Part shown: in pieces, positions 1-6,925 of the stretch | Layout of the letters: every line of letters starts with the position of its first letter | Position numbering within the stretch: position 1 is the first letter of the stretch | Assembly: GCA_934547065.1 (NCBI GenBank) | Contig: CAKTEF010000030.1 | Location: forward strand, 1-18,281 | Direction: 5' to 3' | From: an uncultured Faecalibacterium sp. | Lineage (GTDB): Bacteria > Bacillota > Clostridia > Oscillospirales > Ruminococcaceae | Length of the DNA stretch: 18,281 bases | Translations under genes and position numbers: made by a program | Notes under the pieces: generated by a model | Told to the model about the DNA's origin: nothing | The model's database searches: none | The model's input: the letters and a program-made list of their open reading frames with translations, nothing else

Positions 1-80
1 GCCCAGGAAATGTCTTGGTTGGAAATCGCCTGCTGAAGTCTTCTTTGAAAGTGTTGCACTTGATTGACAATCTGCCGTGG

Positions 81-97
81 CAAACCCGCAGGGTTTG
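81..97. repeat. Short perfect hairpin upstream of the jet operon
   Basis: CAAACCC (81-87), a 3-nt loop GCA, then GGGTTTG (91-97). It is not followed by a T-run, so it is a poor intrinsic terminator. It lies about 50 bp upstream of the jet -35 box and could be an operator or the end of an upstream transcript. The first 36 bases can be read as the last codons of an upstream frame ending in TGA (34-36), but that is too short to call. Confidence 0.4.
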
Positions 98-147
98 ACG
101 GAAAGAGTCCACCCCGCGTCTCCCGGCGGCAATTCTGAATGGTTTCT

Positions 148-177
148 CTGTCAAACCGTGTCGTTTTGTGGTACAAT
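148..177 (+). promoter_or_regulatory. Probable promoter of the jet operon
   Basis: The -10 box TACAAT (172-177) is preceded by TGG, an extended -10. A -35-like CTGTCA (148-153) lies 18 nt upstream. The start codon of jetA follows at 214 after a short leader with AGGA at 203-206. Only one to two mismatches from consensus at each box. Confidence 0.55.
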
Positions 178-213
178 AAAAGAGTATCGAACACAGACAG
201 AAAGGACGTTTCC

Positions 214-1644
214 ATGCAGCTGTTTGAACTGGTGTCCCCGCGCCTGTTCCGCCCGCTGGCGGGGCCGAACCGGGCGTTTTATGCGGAGCTGCTGCTCCTG
301 CTGTGGGAGGAGTGCCGCCACACGGCCGATTACAGCATCCTGCGGGCCGAAGCGGTGTCCCGCGCCGAGGATTATTTTGCGGCGCTGGCAAGACCGCTGG
401 CTTTGGATGCCGACGACGCGGGCGACGAAGCCGAGCAGCCCACCCGTGACCCCCACGCCCTGGCGCTGGGCTTTTTGCTGCGGCTGCGCCGCACCGGCTG
501 GCTGGAAGAACAGCCCGGCAGCTACGAGGAGGAGCCAACTCTGGCCTTTGTGCCGGAGGTCGCCCCGCTGCTGGAAGCACTGGAAGAAATTCTGAACCCC
601 CGCGTGGTCACCTACACGGGCAAGCTGTACAAGGCCTGGCAGCTGCTGCGCGGCGTAGGGGAGGAAAAAAGCCCTTACGAGAATGTGCTGCGGGAGGTGG
701 CCTCCGATCTGGAAGCGCTGAACCGCTCGCTGCGGGCGCTCAATGCCTCCATCGGCCACTATATCGACCGGCTCACCCGCAACCGCACCCCGCAGGAGGT
801 GCTGGAGCTGTTTGACCAGTACGAAGAAAAGGTGGTGGCGGCTGCGTACCACCGCTTCAAGACCAGCGACAATCTGTTCAACTACCGCGCCTATCTGGAG
901 GAGGGGCTGGACGAGTGCGAGACAAAGTACCTGCCCCAGCTGGCGCTGGACTATGCGCGGGTGGAGCGCTGTGCCCCCAACGAGGCAGCCCCCGCCGTGC
1001 GGGCTTTGATCCAGCGCCAGCGGGACGCGCTGGAAGAAATGAGCACCCTGATCCGCCAGATCGACCAGAGCCACATCCGCTACCGCAAGCGGGCGGTGCA
1101 GCGGGCGCAGTTCTTGCTGCTGAGCGACCGCTCGGCCCAGGGCAGCGTGACGGCGCTGCTCCGCCGCTATGCCGAGGAGATCCGCACCCCGGACCAGCTG
1201 TTTGAGCCGGACGAGGGGCCTGTGGCAAAGCGGCTGCGGCTTTTCCCGGCGGCGGTGTTCGGGCCAAAGCCGCTGTATCCGCCCGCCGCGCCCCGCAGCG
1301 AAGCGCCGCTGGCCCCGGTGCGGCAGGCCGAGCTGGATCCCCGGCAGCTGCAAAAGGAACAGCAGCTGCTGCTGGATTACGCCCGGATGGCGGTGACCGA
1401 AGAAAACGTGGACCTGCTGGCAAAGCAGGCTCTGGCTGCCCGGCCGCAGGCGGCGGCTTCCACGCTGGCCGATGAATATCCGAACGATTTTGCCCGCATC
1501 ATCGGCCTGCACACCTACTCGCAGTCGCCGCGGCGCAATTACGAGATCACCCTGACCGGGACCTGGGTCGAACGGGGCGGCTTCCGGTTTGAAGATTTCA
1601 TTTTGAAACCCCGCAGGGAGGCAGACCATGGCAGAACCGAATAA
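214..1644 (+). CDS. jetA: Wadjet JetA-like protein (kleisin subunit, MksF/MukF-like)
   Basis: 476 aa. In Wadjet/MksBEF complexes JetA is the kleisin that bridges the ATPase heads of the SMC-like JetC and binds JetB. The N-terminus (MQLFELVSPRLFRPLAGPNR, then an FYAELLLLLWEE stretch) resembles the winged-helix start of the Clostridia-type JetA family (once DUF5716). A long helical middle (about residues 160-330, rich in Glu, Arg, Leu and Gln) follows, then a C-terminal basic/hydrophobic region. I chose ATG 214 over the upstream in-frame ATG at 139 because AGGA (203-206) is correctly spaced and the extension would run through the promoter. It overlaps jetB by 17 nt, so the two are translationally coupled. 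Family assignment is from remembered sequence character, not an alignment; MksF/MukF-like kleisin of another class is the alternative. Confidence 0.8.
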   Translation: MQLFELVSPRLFRPLAGPNRAFYAELLLLLWEECRHTADYSILRAEAVSRAEDYFAALARPLALDADDAGDEAEQPTRDPHALALGFLLRLRRTGWLEEQPGSYEEEPTLAFVPEVAPLLEALEEILNPRVVTYTGKLYKAWQLLRGVGEEKSPYENVLREVASDLEALNRSLRALNASIGHYIDRLTRNRTPQEVLELFDQYEEKVVAAAYHRFKTSDNLFNYRAYLEEGLDECETKYLPQLALDYARVERCAPNEAAPAVRALIQRQRDALEEMSTLIRQIDQSHIRYRKRAVQRAQFLLLSDRSAQGSVTALLRRYAEEIRTPDQLFEPDEGPVAKRLRLFPAAVFGPKPLYPPAAPRSEAPLAPVRQAELDPRQLQKEQQLLLDYARMAVTEENVDLLAKQALAARPQAAASTLADEYPNDFARIIGLHTYSQSPRRNYEITLTGTWVERGGFRFEDFILKPRREADHGRTE

Positions 1645-2233
1645 AATGCTGGAAGAAACCGCAAACTATCTGCTCAACCACTGCTTTGTGCTGGGCGGTG
1701 TGGAGGATCAGCGGGCAAAATATCTGTATGTGCAGGACCATCTGAACGAGGTGCGGGCCGTGTTCGCGCCGCTGGGCTATGCGGTGCTGCTGTACCCCGC
1801 GCCCCTGCAGGCTGCGGCTCTGGTCAACGAGCACGAGGGCAGCCAGGCCCGGCTGCTGAAATATGAGAGCATCCTGCTGCTGGTGCTGCGGCTGCTCTAT
1901 CTGCAAAAGCGCGAGAGCCTGGCCGCCAGCGCCGACGAGGTGCTGGTCACGGTGGAGGAAGTCCAGGCCGAGCTGCAAAAGATGAACCTGCCCCGGCGGC
2001 TGGACCAATTGACGCTGGAAAAGCTGCTGCGCACCCTGCGGCGGTACAATCTGGCCCGCCCGGTGGGGCGGCTGACCGGGCTGGACAGCCGGATCGAGGT
2101 GTTCCCCACGGTGCTGCTGGCTTTGCCGGATGCGGACCTGGCCGATGCCGCCGCCGAGGCGGGCCGCACCCGCACCGAGCTTGGCCTGTATGAGCGCCCC
2201 GATGGCGAGGGCAGCGGGGAGGAAGAAGAATGA
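1628..2233 (+). CDS. jetB: Wadjet JetB-like protein (DUF4194/MksE-like)
   Basis: 201 aa. JetB/MksE is a small tandem winged-helix protein that dimerises and sits on the kleisin in SMC-like complexes. The helical N-terminus (LEETANYLLNHCFVLGG), the LLKYESILLLVLRLLY segment (about residues 75-95) and the later VEEVQAELQKMNLPRRLDQLTLEKLLRTLRRYNL part match the usual DUF4194 layout, in which a long hydrophobic helix precedes a winged helix. Length is normal for the family. AGGGAGG at 1615-1621 lies 6 nt before ATG 1628, inside the jetA end. The C-terminus is an acidic tail (GSGEEEE). Its stop codon overlaps the jetC start as ATGA, so stoichiometric coupling is likely. Confidence 0.8.
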   Translation: MAEPNKMLEETANYLLNHCFVLGGVEDQRAKYLYVQDHLNEVRAVFAPLGYAVLLYPAPLQAAALVNEHEGSQARLLKYESILLLVLRLLYLQKRESLAASADEVLVTVEEVQAELQKMNLPRRLDQLTLEKLLRTLRRYNLARPVGRLTGLDSRIEVFPTVLLALPDADLADAAAEAGRTRTELGLYERPDGEGSGEEEE

Positions 2234-5200
2234 TCGAACTGAAGCGCCTGAAGCTCATCAACTGGCACAATTTTGAAAACGTCACCTTTGACTGTGCCCG
2301 CCTGACCTATATGATCGGTGTCAACGCCGTGGGCAAGACCACCATCCTGGATGCCATCCGCTACTGCCTGACCACCAACCGCAGCTTCAATGCCCTGGGC
2401 AATAAAAAGAGCGGCCGTACGTTGCAGGGCTCCGTCCACGCAAAGCAGCGCGGCGAGAACGCCTACCGCCGCCCGGGCCGCACCGTGGCCTATATCGGCA
2501 TCGAGTTCTGGGACACCGTCAAGCGGACCAGCTTTGTCATCGCGGTGCGGGTGGAGTCGGAAGGCCCCATGCAGGAGCTGCACCCCGGCGACCAGACCTG
2601 GTATCTTTCGGAGGACGGCATCACGCTGGAAAAGCTGCCGTTCCTCGACCCGCGCACCGGGGCCCCCAGCGCCAAGGAGGACTTCAAGCCCGCTGTGGGC
2701 CGCCTTTCGTATACCCGCAGCCCCAGCGAGGCGCGGGACCGCATCTGCCGGGCGCTGGGCATCGGCCGCGCGGCCAGCCCGCTGGGCAAAAAGTTCAATG
2801 AGGTGTTCCAGATGGGCACCAGCATGGACGAGATCCCGAATTTCCGGGAGTTTTTGTATCAATACATCCTGCCTCAGCCGGAGCTGGACCTGGATGCGCT
2901 GCAAAGCGACCGCGTGGAGCTGGAAAACCTCCACGCCGTGCTGGCCGAAGCCCAGACCCGCGCCGCCGCGCTGGAGCAGATCGTGGAATACGGCCGGGAA
3001 GCGGCTGCCAAAGAGACGGATGCCCTGGTCAACCGGGGCGCAGCCCTGCTGGCCGGTGCCCAGGCCGATGCCGGGGAGGATGCCGTCTGGCAGAGCCGCG
3101 TGGAGGCGGGCCGCCGCCAGCTGGCCGGGCTGAAAGAGCGGTATGCTGCCGCCCAGAGTGCGGAAGCGGAAGCCCGCCGTGCCTATCTGGCCGCCCACGG
3201 TGCCGCCGGTGCCAGCGGCGAGGGCCGGGCCCTGGATGCCATGGCCGGGGAGCTGGCCCGCAGGCAGGCGGCGCTGGATGCCGCCGCCCGCCGGGTGCGC
3301 GGGCTGGAGGAGGCCGCCGACCGGGTGACCGCTCTGCTGACCGTGCTGGCCCGCAGCGGCTTTCCGGTGGAAAAAGCGCTCTGGCCCCAGAACCTTGCCT
3401 CCGCCGAGGGCCTGCCCGCCCTGACCGATGCCCTGGCCAAGCTGGAAAAACCGCTGGAAGAACAGTATTTGGAGGCCCGGCAGGCAGCGGCTGAGCTGGC
3501 CCGCGCGCAGGAAACGGCCCGCGCCGAGCTGGATGCCGTGTCCGGCGGCAAATGGGTCTACCCCCACGGCGATGCCGCCACCAAAGTTCGGGATGCTGTG
3601 AACGCGGAGCTGAAAAGCCGCGGCATGACGCCGGACGCAAAAATTTTCTGTGAGCTGCTGAACGTGGCGGACGAAAGCTGGCAGGACTGCGTGGAAGCCT
3701 GCCTGGGCGACCGCCGCTTTGATATCCTGGTGCCGCCAGCCCATTATGCCGCCGCTAAGAGTGCCTTTGTGGCCCTGGGCGACCGGGTGGGGCCCATCAG
3801 CCTGCTGGATACGCCGGGCATCCGCAGCGCCAACCGCCGGGCCGAAACGGCCCCGGCCGACAGCCTGGCCGCCCAGGTGGAAAGCGAAAACCCGCTGGCG
3901 GCCCAGTACGCCGACACCATCCTGCGGCGGATCGTCTGCTGCGAGACCCCCGATACGCTGGAACAGTACCCGGACAGCGCGACCCGCGACCTGCTGCGGC
4001 ATCATCCGTTCCGTCTGGAACGGCTCCGCCGCCCCCAGCGCTGCATCGGTCTGGATGCCCGCAGACAGCGTGCCGAAGCCCTGGAAGCCGAGCTGGCATC
4101 CCTGACCGAGCGCCGCCGCGAAGCCGCCCAGACCGAAAAATCCCTGAAAACGGCCTACGACCAGTACCGGAATGTGCTGCACGCGGCCGCGCCGGAACAA
4201 CTGGCCGCGCTGTGGGAGAGCCGGGAAGCGCTGGAAGCCGCAAAAGCCGACTGCGCTGCCCAGGAGCAGAAGCTGGCCGACTGCCGCGAAAACCCGCTGC
4301 TGCAGCAGCTTTACCATGAGGAAGAAGCTCGCGAAGCCGAGTGGGAAGCCGCCCGCCGGGCCGTAGAGCAGGCCGGCGGCGATATCCGCATCTGCGAAAA
4401 GCAGATCGCTTCCTGTGAAGAGGAGCAGAAAAAGTGTGTGGAAACGGCCCGCCAGAGCGCCGAAGCCGCGCAGGCATTCTTTGCGGCCCACCCGCTGCTG
4501 GAGCCGCTGGCGCAGGAGCGCCAGACCCGGCTGATGGCAGGGGACAAAACGGCCCGCGCCGCGGCACAGGCCGCCGAAAAGGCCCAGGCTAAGCTGGACG
4601 ACACCCTGACCGCTTACCTGACCGGCACGCTGGAACCGGCCCAGAAAGACTACAACGCCCGCTATGTCTGCGATTATCCGCTGGGCCTTGCCGGGGTGGA
4701 ACAGTACCGCGCCCAGCACGAGAGCCTGGTGCGCATTGATCTGGAACGCTACGCCGCACGCCTGGAACAGGCCCAGCGCGACTGCAAGGACCGCTTCCGC
4801 AAGGATATCCTGTTCCGGATGAAAGACGATATCTTCAACGCCCGCCGCCAGTTCCGGGAGCTGAACAAGGTGATGGAACAGCTGACCTACGGCGAGGAGG
4901 TCTACCGCTTTGAGCTGGAACCCAGCCGCGACCCCCAGCTGGCCGCGTTCTATCAGGTGATCGTGGACAAGGGCAACCAGCAGATGACCGAGGACGACTC
5001 GCTGGATAATCTGGCCGCTGCGGCGGACCCGGTCTACGAGCGTCAGGTGGATGAGCTGATGGAAAAGATCATGGCCGATGTGGACGAGAACACTCGCGCC
5101 CGCCAGGAGGGCCGCCGCCCGGAAAACGTGACCTTGTCGGATTATGTGGACTACCGCACCTATCTGGATTACGACATCAAGGTGACGAACACCGTTTCCG

Positions 5201-5571
5201 GCCAGCAGGCCTGCCTTTCCCGCGTCAGCCGGGATTCGTCCGGCGGCGAAAACCAGGCCCCGTTCTATGTGGCGGTCTGCGCCTCGCTGCTGCAGATCTA
5301 CCAGAAAAGCGAAAACAGCATCCGGCTGGTGCTGCTGGACGAGGCATTCAGCAAGATGACCAGTGACCGCATCCGCCCCATGATGGAGCTGTTCCGCCGC
5401 CTGCAGCTGCAGGTGCTGCTCATTTCCACGGTGGAAAAGAGCACGGCCATCCAGCCCTATTGTGACATTACCTATTCCATTGTGCGCCATGGCGACACCA
5501 ACGCCGTTGCGCCGTTCTACCGGATGGCTGTTCCCGCCGAGGACGCCCCGGAAAAGGAGACAGAAGCATGA
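2230..5571 (+). CDS. jetC: Wadjet JetC-like SMC ATPase (MksB/MukB-like)
   Basis: 1113 aa, normal for JetC. An SMC-type ATPase whose heads dimerise on ATP and drive DNA loop extrusion. The N-terminal head has the WHNF segment (12-15) typical of MukB/JetC proteins and a Walker A G30VNAVGKT37. Alanine-, glutamate- and arginine-rich coiled coil follows from about 225 to 430. A compact non-coiled segment at about 437-580, starting near GGKWVYPHGD, is the likely hinge, and a second coiled coil runs to about 870. The C-terminal head carries the ABC signature SSGGENQ (1003-1009) and Walker B VLLDEAF (1034-1040), including the catalytic-type glutamate E1038. All ATPase motifs are intact, so it should be active. 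It begins in an ATGA overlap with jetB and ends in an ATGA overlap with the next small gene. Confidence 0.88.
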   Translation: MIELKRLKLINWHNFENVTFDCARLTYMIGVNAVGKTTILDAIRYCLTTNRSFNALGNKKSGRTLQGSVHAKQRGENAYRRPGRTVAYIGIEFWDTVKRTSFVIAVRVESEGPMQELHPGDQTWYLSEDGITLEKLPFLDPRTGAPSAKEDFKPAVGRLSYTRSPSEARDRICRALGIGRAASPLGKKFNEVFQMGTSMDEIPNFREFLYQYILPQPELDLDALQSDRVELENLHAVLAEAQTRAAALEQIVEYGREAAAKETDALVNRGAALLAGAQADAGEDAVWQSRVEAGRRQLAGLKERYAAAQSAEAEARRAYLAAHGAAGASGEGRALDAMAGELARRQAALDAAARRVRGLEEAADRVTALLTVLARSGFPVEKALWPQNLASAEGLPALTDALAKLEKPLEEQYLEARQAAAELARAQETARAELDAVSGGKWVYPHGDAATKVRDAVNAELKSRGMTPDAKIFCELLNVADESWQDCVEACLGDRRFDILVPPAHYAAAKSAFVALGDRVGPISLLDTPGIRSANRRAETAPADSLAAQVESENPLAAQYADTILRRIVCCETPDTLEQYPDSATRDLLRHHPFRLERLRRPQRCIGLDARRQRAEALEAELASLTERRREAAQTEKSLKTAYDQYRNVLHAAAPEQLAALWESREALEAAKADCAAQEQKLADCRENPLLQQLYHEEEAREAEWEAARRAVEQAGGDIRICEKQIASCEEEQKKCVETARQSAEAAQAFFAAHPLLEPLAQERQTRLMAGDKTARAAAQAAEKAQAKLDDTLTAYLTGTLEPAQKDYNARYVCDYPLGLAGVEQYRAQHESLVRIDLERYAARLEQAQRDCKDRFRKDILFRMKDDIFNARRQFRELNKVMEQLTYGEEVYRFELEPSRDPQLAAFYQVIVDKGNQQMTEDDSLDNLAAAADPVYERQVDELMEKIMADVDENTRARQEGRRPENVTLSDYVDYRTYLDYDIKVTNTVSGQQACLSRVSRDSSGGENQAPFYVAVCASLLQIYQKSENSIRLVLLDEAFSKMTSDRIRPMMELFRRLQLQVLLISTVEKSTAIQPYCDITYSIVRHGDTNAVAPFYRMAVPAEDAPEKETEA

Positions 5572-5807
5572 GTGAGACCCTTGCAAAGATCTGGCTGTTT
5601 GCCACCCACTGGACCAAGCTGGATTCGTTTGAGACCGAGGAAGAACTGGACGACCAGCGGGAACTGCTCCAGCGCCAGAGCCTGCCCACCAAGGTGCGCC
5701 AAATCGTGGACAAAGAGGGCAAACCGCAGTACCTGCTGTATGTCAAGCAGGCCGACCGTGATTACGCCCGCTACTGCACCGGCTGGCGGCCCGGCGGGAT
5801 GATGTAA
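5568..5807 (+). CDS. Small protein of unknown function, fourth gene of the jet operon
   Basis: 79 aa; I do not recognise it. It starts in an ATGA overlap with the jetC stop and has a good ribosome binding site (AAGGAG, 5554-5559, 8 nt before ATG), so it is very likely translated and coupled to jetC. The sequence begins MSETLAKIWLFATHWTKLDS, with aromatic residues. An acidic stretch (ETEEELDDQRELL) follows, then a basic, possibly beta-strand part (VRQIVDKEGKPQYLLYVKQADRDYARY), and it ends GWRPGGMM. It has no signal peptide, membrane helix, Cys pair or obvious catalytic motif. It occupies the place where jetD normally lies but is far too short to be JetD and shows no Toprim-type motif. It could be a small accessory subunit or regulator of the complex (inference from position only). 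Confidence 0.72.
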   Translation: MSETLAKIWLFATHWTKLDSFETEEELDDQRELLQRQSLPTKVRQIVDKEGKPQYLLYVKQADRDYARYCTGWRPGGMM

Positions 5808-5813
5808 CGATAC

Positions 5814-5846
5814 AAAAAAAGAGCACGCTGCGGCGTGCTCTTTTTT
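5814..5846. terminator. Bidirectional intrinsic terminator between jet operon and peptidase E gene
   Basis: Perfect 8-bp stem GAGCACGC (5821-5828) / GCGTGCTC (5833-5840) with loop TGCG. It is followed by six T and preceded by seven A, so it works in both directions and serves both convergent units. Confidence 0.92.
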
Positions 5847-5872
5847 GATGGGGGATCTAAGGGAACGGGACT

Positions 5873-6610
5873 TCAGCGCAGGGGCAGGCTCTCGCCGGTG
5901 TCGTTGACCAGCTCGCAGACCCCGTCGGCAAAGTACCAGGCGCGGCCATACAGTGTCTCGCGGCCATCGGCCTGCAAAATGTAAGAGCCGTCCTCCAGGG
6001 CAAGGAACGGGCGTTTTTTGCAGTCAGCCAGGGCCATGTCCTCCACCCGGATGCCGTCCACGGTGAAATCCCGGATGCACTGGTAATGGGGCAGGATGCG
6101 TGTCTCGGTCAGGCCAAGGCCGGGCAGCCAGCGGGAGTAGTGGGGGTCGGAGGCTTCGCCCGGCTGTTCCGGCTGGGCATAGACGATCCGGGCCGCATTC
6201 ATGGAACCGGCGCTGATCCCCAGCACGATGCCCCGATAACGCTGGATCAAGGCCGGCAGACCCAGCTGGGCAAAAAAGTGGTTCTGGGTGGGCACATGCC
6301 CGCCGCAAAGCATCACAAAGCCGCATTGTTCCAGCAGAGGGCCGATCTCGTCGGAGTTCCGGCTGTCGCAGGGCTGCAGCCCGGCCAGCGGGAGCCCGGC
6401 CTGCGCGAAACTCTGCAAAAAGGCATGGCACATGGCATCGGTCATGGCATGGGAAGCCGGATCGCTGGCAAGGGCCAGGCCAAGCGGCGGCTTTTTGGGC
6501 CATGCGGCTTTCAGGTTGGTCACAAAATCATTCCGCGTGTCCAGCACCGGGACCTCCGGGCCGGGGTCATAGGGGCAGCCGCTGGGGCTGCTGGTCAGAA
6601 AAAGGGTCAC
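5873..6610 (-). CDS. Peptidase E-like protein (S51 / type 1 glutamine amidotransferase-like fold)
   Basis: 245 aa from GTG 6610. PepE-family enzymes are cytosolic serine peptidases that cleave N-terminal Asp from dipeptides. The sequence opens MTLFLTSSPSG, a usual start for the family. It has a glycine motif CGGHVPTQN (about 102-110) and the nucleophile elbow GISAGS with Ser133; a PHYQ segment (His175) is a plausible catalytic histidine. I prefer GTG 6610 to GTG 6619 because GAGGTGG (6622-6616) would touch the latter but sits 5 nt before the former. A -10-like TAGAAT (complement of 6643-6648) lies upstream; I see no convincing -35. It is a single-gene unit, convergent with the jet operon. Substrate is uncertain because many members are uncharacterised and CGGHVP differs from the common GGGNT. 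Confidence 0.75.
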   Translation of the reverse strand: MTLFLTSSPSGCPYDPGPEVPVLDTRNDFVTNLKAAWPKKPPLGLALASDPASHAMTDAMCHAFLQSFAQAGLPLAGLQPCDSRNSDEIGPLLEQCGFVMLCGGHVPTQNHFFAQLGLPALIQRYRGIVLGISAGSMNAARIVYAQPEQPGEASDPHYSRWLPGLGLTETRILPHYQCIRDFTVDGIRVEDMALADCKKRPFLALEDGSYILQADGRETLYGRAWYFADGVCELVNDTGESLPLR

Positions 6611-6657
6611 ACAAACCACCTCACAGAAAATTTCTGCTTTTTATTCTAACACAAAGC

Positions 6658-6683
6658 GCAGGCTCCGGACAGGGACAGCCTGC
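6658..6683. repeat. Inverted repeat between divergent peptidase E and MATE genes
   Basis: GCAGGCT (6658-6664) and AGCCTGC (6677-6683) form a perfect 7-bp inverted repeat separated by 12 nt. It lies between the leftward peptidase -10-like box and the rightward MATE promoter. An operator or a hairpin is possible; function unknown. Confidence 0.4.
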
Positions 6684-6728
6684 ACAAAAGAGAACCGGAT
6701 GTTTTGGCAGAATGCCGGAAGAAAGGGG

Positions 6729-6757
6729 TTGACACAAAAAATAAACTTTGCTATACT
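6729..6757 (+). promoter_or_regulatory. Strong sigma-A-type promoter of the MATE leader
   Basis: TTGACA (6729-6734), 17-nt spacer, TATACT (6752-6757). Near-consensus. The transcript would start near 6763, leaving a leader of about 160 nt before the MATE start codon. Confidence 0.88.
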
Positions 6758-6794
6758 GTTTTTTGCTCATCGGAGGGCTGTTTCAACGGAATTG

Positions 6795-6902
6795 AAAGGC
6801 CGGATAAGATGCCGCGGCTCGTGTTTCCCGGAGGCTGAGGACACCGTAGTGCCCCAGCAGAAAAGGGAGAACACCGGAGCCGGGGGCTTATCCGGCCTTT
6901 TT
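6795..6902 (+). promoter_or_regulatory. Structured leader with terminator-like stem (candidate attenuator) before MATE gene
   Basis: A perfect 14-bp stem pairs 6795-6808 (AAAGGCCGGATAAG) with 6887-6900 (CTTATCCGGCCTTT) and is followed at once by further T residues (6898-6902), as in an intrinsic terminator. Inside, GGCTC (6816-6820) pairs with GAGCC (6877-6881), GTGTT (6821-6825) with AACAC (6870-6874) and CCC (6827-6829) with GGG (6865-6867). An apical hairpin, GCTG/CAGC, lies near 6834-6858. The whole is one long imperfect rod. A second small hairpin, TTTCAA/TTGAAA, precedes it near 6781-6797. I compared it from memory with the guanidine, Mn, FMN, THF, TPP, fluoride and cobalamin classes and saw no match to their signature bases. 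Confidence 0.65.
6809..6838 (+). CDS. Possible 9-codon leader peptide in MATE leader
   Basis: ATG at 6809 opens a short frame, MPRLVFPGG, with a stop at 6836-6838. A weak AAAGG (6795-6799) lies 9 nt upstream. The ribosome binding site and start are the left arm of the terminator stem, so a ribosome here would prevent terminator folding. The position fits a drug-sensing leader peptide, but nine codons after an ATG can arise by chance. Confidence 0.3.
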   Translation: MPRLVFPGG

Positions 6903-6925
6903 ATGTCCCGGGAAAAGGAGGATCT

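Noticed and set aside
139..213. Upstream start for JetA at ATG 139
   Set aside because: This would place the extended -10 TACAAT inside the gene and ignores the well-placed AGGA before ATG 214.
1897..5586. A 1229-codon open frame on the minus strand across jetB and jetC
   Set aside because: It is antisense to intact SMC-type genes; GC-rich codon bias removes stops in this frame. It has no ribosome binding site or recognisable domain.
6765..6925. A known riboswitch (guanidine, Mn, FMN, THF, cobalamin) before the MATE gene
   Set aside because: None of the signature bases I remember for these classes are present; I kept only a generic attenuator call. A covariance-model search would decide.
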